DNA of 64,000 nucleotides from Epiperipatus broadwayi (lineage: Eukaryota > Onychophora > Udeonychophora > Euonychophora > Peripatidae): the NCBI GenBank assembly GCA_028023455.1, contig JAQFVV010000050.1:620001-684000 (forward strand). Direction: 5' to 3'. A program made the translations under genes and the position numbers. Below, piece after piece: positions 22,289-32,490 of this stretch. A model generated the notes under the pieces. The model saw only the letters and a program-made list of their open reading frames with translations, searched no databases and was not told where the DNA came from. Numbering within the stretch: position 1 is the first letter of the stretch; each line of letters opens with the position of its first letter.

Positions 22289-24186
22289 CACTGGCTGATG
22301 AAATACATAAACGGATTACAATGATAAAACCAACACACACCAGTCAACAACATATACGCAGACTTACACAAACATACAATAACATCTGTAACCACCTGAA
22401 AAACTACCTAGCAATAAAAAAGAGTAAAGTCTGCCTCGGCCAACAACACACATGGACAAGAAAATACATTCCCTGGGCCTTGGGCTACCCATCCACTGTC
22501 AGAGTGCCAATGGCATTCACAGAGCAGGGGCACACATACGCAGGAGATAATATGTTAAAACCGATCTATCAGCATTTCAAACAAAAGCTGCAAGCATATC
22601 ACCTAGTCAAATATAATCCTAATGTATTTGGAAAACCAGAAACAAATACTCCATATAAAATCACAGAATTTGCTACTAAACTGGCAACAGTACCTAATGC
22701 ATGTCACCCAGGAACACATGGAATCCCCAAATTTGTCCTTGCACATCTCAGTCAGTTCACTAGCCAATATTTATGTGACCTTGCAAATCATCTATCACAG
22801 AAGTTGCATGATATTCAAGGTTTATATCCAATAGCAATAGTCCCCTTCAACAAGAAAAAAGTCCATGTATCAACACTATCTAACCTACGACCAATCTCAA
22901 TGGGGCCACTTACAATTAAAATAATTGAAAAAGTACTCAAAGAAAGCCTAGAGCCACATATTCTACCACTAATTTCACACAGCCAGTTTGCAAGGAAGCA
23001 ATCATCAACTGCACAGGCTGCAATGATATTCAAAACAGTTATCAACTCAGTATGGGACAGAAAAAAGTATGCACCAATTGCAGTTCAACTTGATATAGAA
23101 GCGGCATTTGATTCGGTCGACATCAATACATTAATCAATATGCTAGCTGACACCACAATTCCACGAATTAGCAGAGAAATACGTATCACACTCAATGGCA
23201 AAAATTCCCCATCATTCATTCCCACACAATCCATATCCCAAGGCTCACCACTAAGCTCACTGCTATTTACTTTTTACATCAACCCACTCATACTCAAAAT
23301 TCAGCAGAGTATCAAGGGCATTCAGATACCAGGCACATCACAACATATAGCCTGCATTGCATATATGGATGACATCACAGTCTTCCTACCATCAAGAAAA
23401 CAGATACCAATACTACAGAAAATACTGCAAGACTTTCAAGCAACACACCATCTAAAATTTAATCAAAATAAGACTGCTGCTTGGTCTCTATACACCAGTA
23501 AGCCATGCATGCAAATTTTCCAAGGCAAACCATCCCCTTTCCTCGGTTTTCCTTTCTACATGGGAACAAACACAATGAGGCAAAAAATCCAGAACAAATT
23601 AAAAGATGAAGCAGAACGGATCACTGCCTCACTATCAAAAGCAGACCTCTCAATATATGCTAAAGTACAATTGTTCAATCAGCTGGTAATCACCAAGATT
23701 CTCTATTATTCTCCCATAATTCAATTCTCAAAAGCCTTAACATCAAAAATCTCTTCATATTGCAATAAACTCCTATGGAATAGAAAGACAGTGTCAATAT
23801 CTGGAAAACAGCTTAGTCGACCAGCAATACACAATGGTTTGGGGCTGCATAACATAGATATTTTTCGAATACAAAAGACCGCAAACCTGATAATAGCCAC
23901 CCTCAGACATTTCCCAGAACTCCAGTATCTAATACAAATAATACCCACAGACAAACCTCCACCTCCACATTGCTATCTATCATCTGTTATAAACCAGTTC
24001 AGAATCACACATACTCAAATATCACTGCAAACAACAACAAAATATTCATATTGGCAGATATATGCAATGATATACCCAGGATATACATCAGATTTTTCAA
24101 CACAGATGCTCGGAATAAACAACCGACAGCTGCTTAAAAATTTAAAAAATGGTCCTTGGAGCCCAAATTCTTTGATTTCCTCCTGA
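22273..24186 (+). CDS. LINE ORF2, reverse transcriptase segment
   Basis: The frame is open from just after the C9 run; the first ATG is at 22,321. RT motifs: LRPISMGPLTIKIIEKV (fingers), QLDIEAAFDSVD (motif A), SQGSPLSSLLFTFYINPL (motif B), ACIAYMDDITVF (motif C, YMDD) and HHLKFNQNKTAAW (thumb side). The catalytic aspartates of motifs A and C are retained. After RT comes a typical LINE C-terminal region (KAKLSIYAK-like, ILYYSPIIQFS, NKLLWNRK, RPAIHNGLGLHNI). The frame ends at 24,186 because of a shift in the A6 run near 24,144-24,149. The enzyme copies the element RNA at the nicked target. Confidence 0.88.
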   Translation, partial: PSRLLALADEIHKRITMIKPTHTSQQHIRRLTQTYNNICNHLKNYLAIKKSKVCLGQQHTWTRKYIPWALGYPSTVRVPMAFTEQGHTYAGDNMLKPIYQHFKQKLQAYHLVKYNPNVFGKPETNTPYKITEFATKLATVPNACHPGTHGIPKFVLAHLSQFTSQYLCDLANHLSQKLHDIQGLYPIAIVPFNKKKVHVSTLSNLRPISMGPLTIKIIEKVLKESLEPHILPLISHSQFARKQSSTAQAAMIFKTVINSVWDRKKYAPIAVQLDIEAAFDSVDINTLINMLADTTIPRISREIRITLNGKNSPSFIPTQSISQGSPLSSLLFTFYINPLILKIQQSIKGIQIPGTSQHIACIAYMDDITVFLPSRKQIPILQKILQDFQATHHLKFNQNKTAAWSLYTSKPCMQIFQGKPSPFLGFPFYMGTNTMRQKIQNKLKDEAERITASLSKADLSIYAKVQLFNQLVITKILYYSPIIQFSKALTSKISSYCNKLLWNRKTVSISGKQLSRPAIHNGLGLHNIDIFRIQKTANLIIATLRHFPELQYLIQIIPTDKPPPPHCYLSSVINQFRITHTQISLQTTTKYSYWQIYAMIYPGYTSDFSTQMLGINNRQLLKNLKNGPWSPNSLISS

Positions 24187-24614
24187 AACTAAATCTATAT
24201 GCTTTGCCAACATCATATTTCTTAAGATACAGACGATTATATACAAAAATAGACCCCTTCTGCACGCTATGCCACCAAGCAGAAGAAACTCAACAACATC
24301 TGTTTTACATCTGCCCAGCATTAAACAATATTTGGCATGAAATAACAAATATATACAGAAAACCAAACATCTCCCTGCAAGATATTATCAGTCAATTCTG
24401 CAGAACATCCATCCCAACAATCCGAGCAGCAACCTTCGTACTTTATGCATTTTGGTGCATGCGATGCACATTTGCTTTTGGCAACAATACAAGGCAGCAT
24501 CCATCAACTTTTCACAACAAGTTAGCACAATTAAAAACCAGAGACAATAAAATAGCACACCCAGACATTTTTGCGGCTACTTGGTCACTTGTAAAACAAT
24601 GGTCAAATCTCTAA
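24156..24614 (+). CDS. LINE ORF2, C-terminal zinc-finger segment
   Basis: The shifted frame continues ORF2 as WSLEPKFFDFLLKLN. It then reads LPTSYFLRYRRLYTKI and the finger CTLCHQAEETQQHLFYIC (CX2C...HX4C). This is the zf-RVT pattern of LINEs in which CPxC...E...HxFxxC follows the RT. It ends at TAA 24,612-24,614 and has no start codon of its own. In the intact source it was the C-terminus of ORF2. The 28.5-29.5 kb fragment carries a homologous finger. Confidence 0.8.
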   Translation: MEPKFFDFLLKLNLYALPTSYFLRYRRLYTKIDPFCTLCHQAEETQQHLFYICPALNNIWHEITNIYRKPNISLQDIISQFCRTSIPTIRAATFVLYAFWCMRCTFAFGNNTRQHPSTFHNKLAQLKTRDNKIAHPDIFAATWSLVKQWSNL

Positions 24615-24862
24615 TAGTTCTGCCTTGCCTCAACAATAGACTTAAAAAGAGAACAAGAAAATGGACAGCAAAAAATCCATGAATCAATAAATGATAACTT
24701 AGGATAAACAATCCATCACTCACCAGGTATATCTATGTAAGAACTTGGAAAGAACTTAAAAACAATATATACAATCCTTGGAAATATTAGTGTAAATGCA
24801 TGTATATAAAAATTATTAATGTAACCTGTTTTCTAGATTGAATAAAGTCCCCTTTTTGAAAC
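24615..24862 (+). other. LINE 3' UTR
   Basis: 248 bases between the ORF2 stop and the (TAA)n array. It contains AATCAATAAA-like stretches and ends with GAATAAAGTCC, CCTTTTTGAAAC. There is no poly(A); the element passes directly into TAA repeats. Confidence 0.7.
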
Positions 24863-25208
<346 letters not shown>

Positions 25209-25556
25209 AATAAATGTATGTTGCAGGAAAAAGCATCTGCCTTATTCTTGTTTCTGGACAATCAAAAAAATATATAAATAAAGCAGTCTGAAATAACTTC
25301 AATACCTATAAATATCCTTTGCCATGCCTGCCTATTTCAGACCTGTGAAGGAATTTTGCTTAAAACTGTTAACTTTTATTAATATGAAAAATAATCTCTA
25401 TTAATTTATTGAATCTGTCTATTCAGCTCCATCTAGAGGTCATCACATCTAAAAATTAACATTTAATTTATAGATGATTTTATATTTGTTTTTTCGAGAG
25501 AATAAGTGAAATTTATATACTTTCAATAGGGAAATATCTGTGATATATACACATGT

Positions 25557-25692
25557 GAGATGGATGGATGAGATCAGAAAGTGTGCAGGAGTGATGTGGG
25601 GAAGAGAAGCTAAAGATTTGAGAAGATGGATTGAACTTGGAGAGACCTTCATCCTACAGTAGATTGATAAAGGTTGATGATGATGATGATGA
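25557..25692 (+). mobile_element. RTE-like 3'-end fragment inserted in R-A
   Basis: It reads TGGATGAGATCAGAAAGTGTG, GGAGTGATGTGGGGAAGAG, GAACTTGGAGAGACCTTCAT and ends in (TGA)6, the RTE-type tail. It equals the 3' end of the LINE at 4,270-4,392. The same R-A position in the 41.3-kb copy is uninterrupted, which proves an insertion. In conceptual translation it is the final WTDDIRKC-like C-terminus of the RTE protein. Confidence 0.75.
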
Positions 25693-26378
25693 TTGTTTTA
25701 AATCATTTAAAAAACTATATATCTTAAAAGATAATAAGTAACTTTTGCTTGAATGAAATGATTGATTCATAAACACTTTTAAAACTCCAAAATCTTTTAG
25801 GGTAGAAAAAAGAAAACAAAAGAAGTTTGTGGAGCACTTTTTTTTTTAAAAAAAAAGACATTTATCATTAGTTAAGAGTAACTTGATAAAAAGAACTTTT
25901 GTAACCTGTCAAAGATTGATATTAATTTTTTTAATAAAACCAAAAAAATGAAGAATTTTAGATTTAGATTATTTTTTTATATTCACATGTAAGTGTGAAT
26001 TTTATGTGTTTTCCAAATAAAAATAATTATAATAAATATATCTTAATAATTTCATTATTTTGATAAATTCAAATATGATAGAAAAGAAATTTCATTTACA
26101 GAGTTATGACAATAATAACTAATAAATGATACTGCACAGATGATATTAATATATGTATTGGATGTAAAACTAGTATAAGGTATTTATATCAGTTAAAAGT
26201 AATAATCTAATATTTTTCTTTTATGGCCAGGCGAACACATTCAGAACTATTATTCCATGTGTCTGTGTGTATATATCAATGCATGTCATGAAGACATATA
26301 TGTAAAATTTAATCATGTTTTTATAAAATGTCAAATCAAATATGTTCATTTTTAAATTACAATGCATGTCTGTGTGGT

Positions 26379-26407
26379 TATATATATATATGTGTGTGTG
26401 TGTGTGT
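26379..26407 (+). repeat. (TA)n(TG)n microsatellite inside R-A
   Basis: A dinucleotide tract at the R-A position where the 42-kb copy carries its ~5-kb insertion. It serves as the empty-site reference. Confidence 0.85.
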
Positions 26408-27385
26408 TTTAAGTAAGTCATTAAGAGGTATTGTAAATTAATGTAAGAACTTGAATTTTTCAGTGATCATGTAAATCACAATGTAATAGTTTTTTTATTG
26501 TATGTTAATCAAAAATAGAAAGCTTATACATGTATAGCCTTATTCTAGAGACTTTAACTTCATTTTTTGATATTGGTATTAATAAACCTATATTCAATTG
26601 TTAAAATTATTCCAATGATTTAATTCTAAATGGTTTTTAGATCTTATGTATTGCATCATCTCTTGATCACAGTTGCAGTTATAGATCTTGTTATCTGAGC
26701 TAGATTCATGCACAACACTCTGAAGGGGATGTATATTAGTGTTTATGGGCATTCAATGATGATATTCCTGTCAATCATCATCATTATCCTTGATGGCACA
26801 AAGAAAAAAATCATTTAAAGTCAATGCTCTACATTTTCTTTTTGTCTTATTAGAATTTAAATTTATAGTTGGCCTGTACATTAAGGTACTAAATGACCAG
26901 AGCATTGATGATGATCAGCATGTTTTAATGTTCCAGCATTATTGTTTTATGATTGTATATTCAATGGAAGAGCAATTAAGTTGGTGCATCCAAATTAATG
27001 GTTAAATAAATACCCCAAGATGGCAGAGGCTTAATAGGTAGCCTTGTCTATAGTAAACCCAGTTCAAATCCAGTTACAAGTATGATCATTGATTTATTTT
27101 GATTGTTTATCATTCATGATGATGGATGATTATTACTTTTGATTAGTACTTTTACATAATGCTGATGAATTTGTAGTTAATTTTAATTGCTCTGAGTAGT
27201 TAACTGGGCTGATCTCTCACTGAGATATCATGATCTCATGCTCTTTAATATCTAGTTTTTTTTATATTTTATTGATAATAAACATTACTCATACTCATGA
27301 TATTATATTTATATTTTGTTAGCTTGAGGTTGATAAAGATTTTGTCATCACACTAGGGACAACCCTATTTACCCATCCCATTATA

Positions 27386-28302
27386 AATGGTTAACTGAGA
27401 GCTGATGATGATCATAATACTGGTTGAAATCATTGTAAATGGTTCTCCAACTTAGGGCCAATGATGATCACATACTGGTGATCATCACTACAAAATTAGT
27501 AATCAACTTAATTTAAACCACAACTGAGAAATACTAAAAAGTATCCATTTTGTGCAGAATTAATTTTAAAAATTGCTGTGAAATATGTGACAAGAGTATT
27601 GATGATTGTCAATAATAAAAAAGTAGTTTTCATGTATATTTAAAGGGTTCATGTTTAGAGTTAAAAAGTCTATGATTTTGGAGATTGGACTGGGTGTTTG
27701 ATTGTTAAAGTTTGTATAGTTGTGTTTTCAATTTTGATGATGGATGGAGGGTTTTTGTTATTGGCTTGAGGATGCAATGTTTTAATGCAACTATGAGGTG
27801 TAATCTAACTTGGCTATTTGATCCAATTCATTTTGTGATTTCATATTGCTTATCATTGAGCAGGTAACATAGTCCTGCCTTGATTCCAGCCTCTAAATCT
27901 CCAAGAAAGAGAGCAAGGCATAGTTCTATATTTCCCAGCCCATAAGAATCAGAGAAGCAGAGCATAGTTTAGAATTTTACAGCCCCTCTAGTGGAGCAGG
28001 CTTTGCAAAGATTTTTGCATTCCCTTTATCAAAGGGGTGTGGTAGCTTATAGTGCTAAATTGATGTAGCTTTTTAGTACTCATGGTGCATTGTCTACTTA
28101 AGTCCAATGACTGAATTATGTATCTATCTGAAAATTGCAGGTCACTATTCACTCTGTTAGCTGTCAGATGGCTGTCAAGTCTCTAAAAAATTGATGAGTA
28201 CATAGTTTGAGATATTAAATTTGTTTTGATTTTACATGTATATTATATAAAATATTAGATAGGTGTTTCATTTCTATTTTCCTTTTTCGTCAGAAGGGGA
28301 AT
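27386..28302. other. Spacer with an approximate 60-bp tandem duplication
   Basis: AAATGGTTAACTGAGAGC and AAATGGTTCTCCAACTTAGGG start two related ~60-bp units (27,387-27,500), each with GATGATGATCA and ATACTGG. The rest has no recognised feature. Confidence 0.4.
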
Positions 28303-28339
28303 TATGTAACACTTCAATTACATGACACACAATAACATA

Positions 28340-28398
<59 letters not shown>

Positions 28399-28545
28399 TG
28401 AAAGCAAAAGTAGAAATAAACACAGACAAAAATTTTGTAAATATTTTTTGACATTTTCTGGAATAAAATAATCATAATAAAAGTTTTAATAATTTTGAAT
28501 TTAAAATAGAAGATTTAAAAAAGTAAATGTCTTTTGTACTAAATT
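28303..28545 (+). repeat. R-A 5' end, copy 3
   Basis: It begins TGTAACACTTCAATTACATG, carries (TA)n at 28,340-28,394 and the AAGTAGAAATAAACACAG block. A LINE fragment then interrupts it, and R-A sequence resumes at 29,546 with GGCCTAAATATATATT. Confidence 0.6.
28340..28394 (+). repeat. (TA)n microsatellite
   Basis: About 27 TA units inside the R-A 5' region. Other copies have a shorter GTGTGTG/TATATA tract at this position. Confidence 0.95.
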
Positions 28546-29545
28546 GTTTTGGGGGTGAGAGCTCACCCCTATCAGTCTCCGAACATTGCAAACACCAAGA
28601 AGACTTAATGGCCTTTTGCTCCACTCTATTAAAACACTAATCATACAAAACAACTATAACTCACTATTTAATATAGCAAACAAATAGCCAACCTTATCAC
28701 CCAAAGAAGACAGCCTACGGATCTGCCACCACCAGCTAACAAGTGTATTGAGTCTCTATATACAAATATACAAAAGGTAATTGACTTAAAAGAAAACCCA
28801 ATCACAAATAAAATAAAATACTGGGCGAGAGAAACACACAATTGCCAGAAAATTGGACATCACCAATCAACAAATAATATATAAATCTCATTGTTGGTTC
28901 ATCAAACCAAAGTACCAAGACTTTATAATAAAATATAACTTGGACTCCCTTACCATGAATGCCTTCCTGGCACACTAAAGAAACATAAAGAAAATAGAAC
29001 CTATATGCCAGATGTGCAGCAGGGAAGAAGAATCTATTGATCATATATTTATAAGATGCAATGATCTAAACTACCATAGAACACTCATTATAAGATGGAT
29101 AAACAATCCATTTGGACAATTTATACCCATTAAAAGATGCATCAAACAAAACATTTATGCAGAAAGAAGGCTTACAATTTTCATGTACATCACATTATGG
29201 TGCATAGAATGTAAAATCACTATCGGGAAATTGGTAGAGCCACGGAATGGAACTAAGGAAAATTGTAGAAAAAAATCAAACAAAAAGACAATTTAATAGC
29301 TCCAGATTATTTAGTAAATGCCACTTGAAAAAACTTCAAATAAAGAAGATGATTGCTAAGTTTACAGAATTAAACCACTGGGGAAGAATCTACATATGTA
29401 GAAATAGTCATGTTAAAACGGTGTTATTCATATCTGAAATCATAATGTAACAAAATAAATCAACTTATGTTATATTACATTGGCATGTAACAACAAATTT
29501 TTATATTGGTTTATATTGTATAATAAATTTCTCTTAATAAAAAAA
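28546..29545 (+). mobile_element. Second LINE, 3' fragment nested in R-A
   Basis: A 1-kb 3' end of a LINE related to the 19.6-kb element. One frame reads FIIKYNLDSLTMNAFL, a stop, then KKIEPICQMCSREEESIDHIFIRC. This aligns with FLLKLNLYALPTSYFL...KIDPFCTLCHQAEETQQHLFYIC of the larger LINE. It starts at a GC-rich palindrome (GGGGTGAGAGCTCACCCC, ~28,552) and ends near TCTTAATAAAAAAAGG. The sequence is clearly diverged from the 19.6-kb element, so it is a different family. Confidence 0.68.
28967..29296 (+). pseudogene. LINE ORF2 C-terminal zinc-finger remnant
   Basis: The zf-RVT type finger CQMCSREEESIDHIFIRC (CX2C...HX4C) is intact. It is followed by a helix-rich tail with LWCIECKI, which matches the LYAFWCMRC region of the larger LINE. 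A stop precedes it near 28,976. Nothing upstream encodes RT, so it is a 5'-truncated dead copy. Confidence 0.65.
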
Positions 29546-29670
29546 GGCCTAAATATATATTAATATTATATTCTGATTTTGAAGTTAAAGAACAAGCATA
29601 TTTTATGAGAAAATATCTATTGATAGATGTAAAAATTTCTATTATCTACCTTTGAAATCTTTTAATTAAT
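29546..29670 (+). repeat. R-A copy 3, resumed after the LINE insertion
   Basis: It aligns with 48,323-48,410 (CTAAATATATAT, TTTTGAAATTAAAAACAAG, TATTTTCTTATAAT) and ends near 29,670. Confidence 0.5.
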
Positions 29671-30475
29671 GCTCAAGCAGTCAATCTTAGCTTAAGATTG
29701 AGCTTCATGATTCCATCTACTAACCTGTATTCAAACCCTATAACCCATCCTGCTCCTTTTGTTGTATATATATATATTCTTTTTTAAATTATTCATTATT
29801 TTTTTATTAAAGTACATAGGTGTGGTCAACCATGCCTGGATTTGCACTTGCCCACACACCAGATGTAACAGATGAGAAAATAACTTGCGGACTGTGATAC
29901 TATGCAGATGTAACAATTTGGAGACTATGACTTAATGTGCCCTAATTTATTGCCCCTGATGACACAGTCTGCAGAGACCTACCAGGCTTGGAAGGGGGAA
30001 AAGTTGCATCTAACTACGGTCAGACTTTGGGTCTTCGGGTAGAATGCTAATGAAAACCTGATGAAATGCTTAACCAATGATTTCATGCACTTTAATTGAC
30101 TAGCTCTTTCCCTATTTAATAATAATAATATCAAATGCAATTTAGGTTAGTTCATCCACTTTCACCCCTTTCCAATTCCTTTATGCCCTAATATTCAAGA
30201 CCAGAGAGAATATCGCTTTTGACTCCCTTAACAGATATGAACGGATACACACAGCAACTCCTGCACCTATATATAGGTTACAACTAGTGTATATTATCTT
30301 GGTTTACTTTCAAGCTTTTATATGATAAGAAAAATGGATGTATGTGCATGCATAATTATTTATAAACTATGGAATGTCAGGATAACTCAATAAACCAGAG
30401 ACCAGAATAATATAAACTCTTAAACATTTATTAATAATAATAAATAACATAAAGTATAATAACAATAGTAATGAC
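29671..30475. other. Unassigned sequence
   Basis: A mixed-composition block at 29,930-30,110 (GACACAGTCTGCAGAGACC, TTGGGTCTTCGGGTAGAATG) stands out from the AT-rich background. It has no copy in the window and no open frame; it may be an old SINE. Confidence 0.35.
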
Positions 30476-30590
<115 letters not shown>

Positions 30591-32183
30591 TGTACATGTG
30601 TCACATGTAAACCTCTATCATTTTATTAACTAATGGTTCTCTAGATCCAACCCTTATACCCCATGGTAGAAATCCACCCATGTCACTCATTCTTTACAGA
30701 TCATAAGTATACAGAAAAATAAACTTTAGTAATTTAAGATAATTGAGATGCTGGCTAGCTAAATTATATATTTACTGATTTTAACAACCTATTTAACTTA
30801 AGTTTCCCCCCAATTTATATATATGATAGAGATAGAAATTGATACTATTTGATTAGTCAAACATACTGGAAAATATATATACAAGGTTAATTAACAAAAT
30901 AAAACATATAATATGTATTCTGTATCAAGTGTTGCAATTTAATCTATAAAAATAAAGTAGAGAATCTTACCTTACTATTTATGTGGATAACTTGATGTGA
31001 AGGAGGTGGATTAACTAACTTTTATTTACAATGAAAATATAAAAATATCAAAGTGAATAATCCCCCCTTTCTTCTTTGCTAATTATAAAAAAAAAATGAA
31101 GCTTCAGCATCAGAGTGTGAAAATACAACAGATAACAAGAATTTACAAAAATAAAACAAAAATTTACAATGTTAATTTCTTGATTAAAAAAAATTGTAAT
31201 TGAAATAAAGTTCATAAAAATCATCCCAATAGAATTAGTAGTTGATAGTTAGGCAAGTTGTTCTTCAAAGCAGTTTCACTTAGTAAATCATTTTCCTTAG
31301 CAAGGATAGATAGCTACAATGGTGTCTCCTATAGTTGTGCTTAATGGTAAACACATTGATCCTTATTTGATTAACCATTAAGTATTCCAATGCTTGTTTA
31401 GTTTGGACTGCAGATATCTTTTTGTGTGTTTACAATAAAGTAGAAAAATAAATATATAGAGGATTAATGCAGCTTTAGGAAATACCGTGATGCACAATAG
31501 CATGTTTTGCTCTAGCCCATCTTCATATTAAAGTACAATTCAATAATTATTTGTAATCATAAATTTATATTGGATATTATAGAATCACTTTACGTATATA
31601 TATATATTAAGAAAATTATTTCATTTTTCTTTCTTTTCCAATTTTCAGCAGATTAATTTTCATTATTCCTTTTGAAGAAATTTAAAATAGTAAAAAAAAA
31701 TTACTCCAACAACTTTTAAAACATGCTTCAATTATTACAAAATTTATCAGTTATTACTTCTTATTTCACTTTCCTTCCTCTGAATTTGGTAAACTTATAG
31801 TTACAGCATTTAACTTTTAAAAATATTTTTGATTTAAATAAAAGAAAAATAAAATTCCATTTTAGCGTTCTAAATTTTAGTTTTCTGCTGACTATTGTTG
31901 TAGCTGCTATACTATTTTCAAGAAGAACAATTTCTTAAAAAAGTTTCTATTTTTATACATTTTGTCAGTAAATCCTGTGAAATGCTGCTGCCTATTGTTT
32001 AAATACATCATTTATTATAGATAAAATAAGATAAAATAATAAAATCAGTTTTATTTTCACACACAACCACATAACTTAACCTCAGGCCATCCCTAAATCA
32101 TTTGATTAAAAATTAATATTCAATTTTAAATTAAAAAAAAAATACATACATAACAGTTTATTACTCAAATAGTTTATATATAT
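30591..32183. other. AT-rich DNA, no feature seen
   Basis: No exon, RNA gene or shared repeat was recognised. Confidence 0.45.
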
Positions 32184-32490
32184 TGAAACGGAAATCTCCA
32201 ATCCCTTTCCGTTTCACCATCAACCTAATGACCTACTCGTCTGAACTAGTTTCGAACCTATCTTAAATGTAAAAATGTAATATATAAGTCGAGCGGGAAA
32301 ACTTTGCTACAATGGCCGCTTGAATGGCATTATCCATTTACATACGAAGACATGCTATAATTAGACAGGTTTGATAAAATTATAGCGGAGAAATGCTCAT
32401 AAATTATTATAAAATGTTTTATTAATTTTCGGTCAATTCTAAATTATATTCGCTATAATATTCGTATGTGGATGGATAATTTAAACCTTG
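32184..32490. repeat. Hairpin and inverted repeat block
   Basis: A perfect 11-bp palindrome TGAAACGGAAA/TTTCCGTTTCA spans ~32,185-32,217. Next to it, 32,328-32,362 (ATTATCCATTTACATACGAA) is inverted at ~32,440-32,490 (complement of ATTATCCATCCACATACGAA), with ~35-bp arms. It could be a small foldback element; no coding content. Confidence 0.45.

Larger units (their letters stand above)
19635..24862 (+). mobile_element. Tx1/L1-like non-LTR retrotransposon, nearly full length
   Basis: A 5.2-kb element: 5' UTR with a short A-run (19,635-19,885), ORF1 with a CCHC knuckle, and ORF2 with APE endonuclease, RT and a C-terminal CCHC-like zinc finger. A 3' UTR then runs into (TAA)n. Two-ORF structure, APE endonuclease and the C-terminal CxxC...H...C finger point to the Tx1/L1 side of the LINE tree. 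Clade assignment is inference. ORF1 and ORF2 overlap in a TAATG stop-start. Lesions are few: three frame shifts in homopolymers and one stop codon. The insertion is therefore probably young, or the frame shifts are assembly errors. Confidence 0.88.
25441..27385 (+). repeat. R-A long interspersed repeat, copy 2 (interrupted)
   Basis: It covers the later two thirds of R-A, from the ATAGATGATTTTATATTTG block to CCCATCCCATTATAA. An RTE fragment interrupts it at 25,557-25,692. Landmarks shared with copies 1, 4 and 5 are GTGAATTTTATGTGTTTTCC, GATGATCAGCATGTTTTAAT, AATCCAGTTACAAG and GATCTCATGCT. It contains no coding sequence. Confidence 0.65.
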
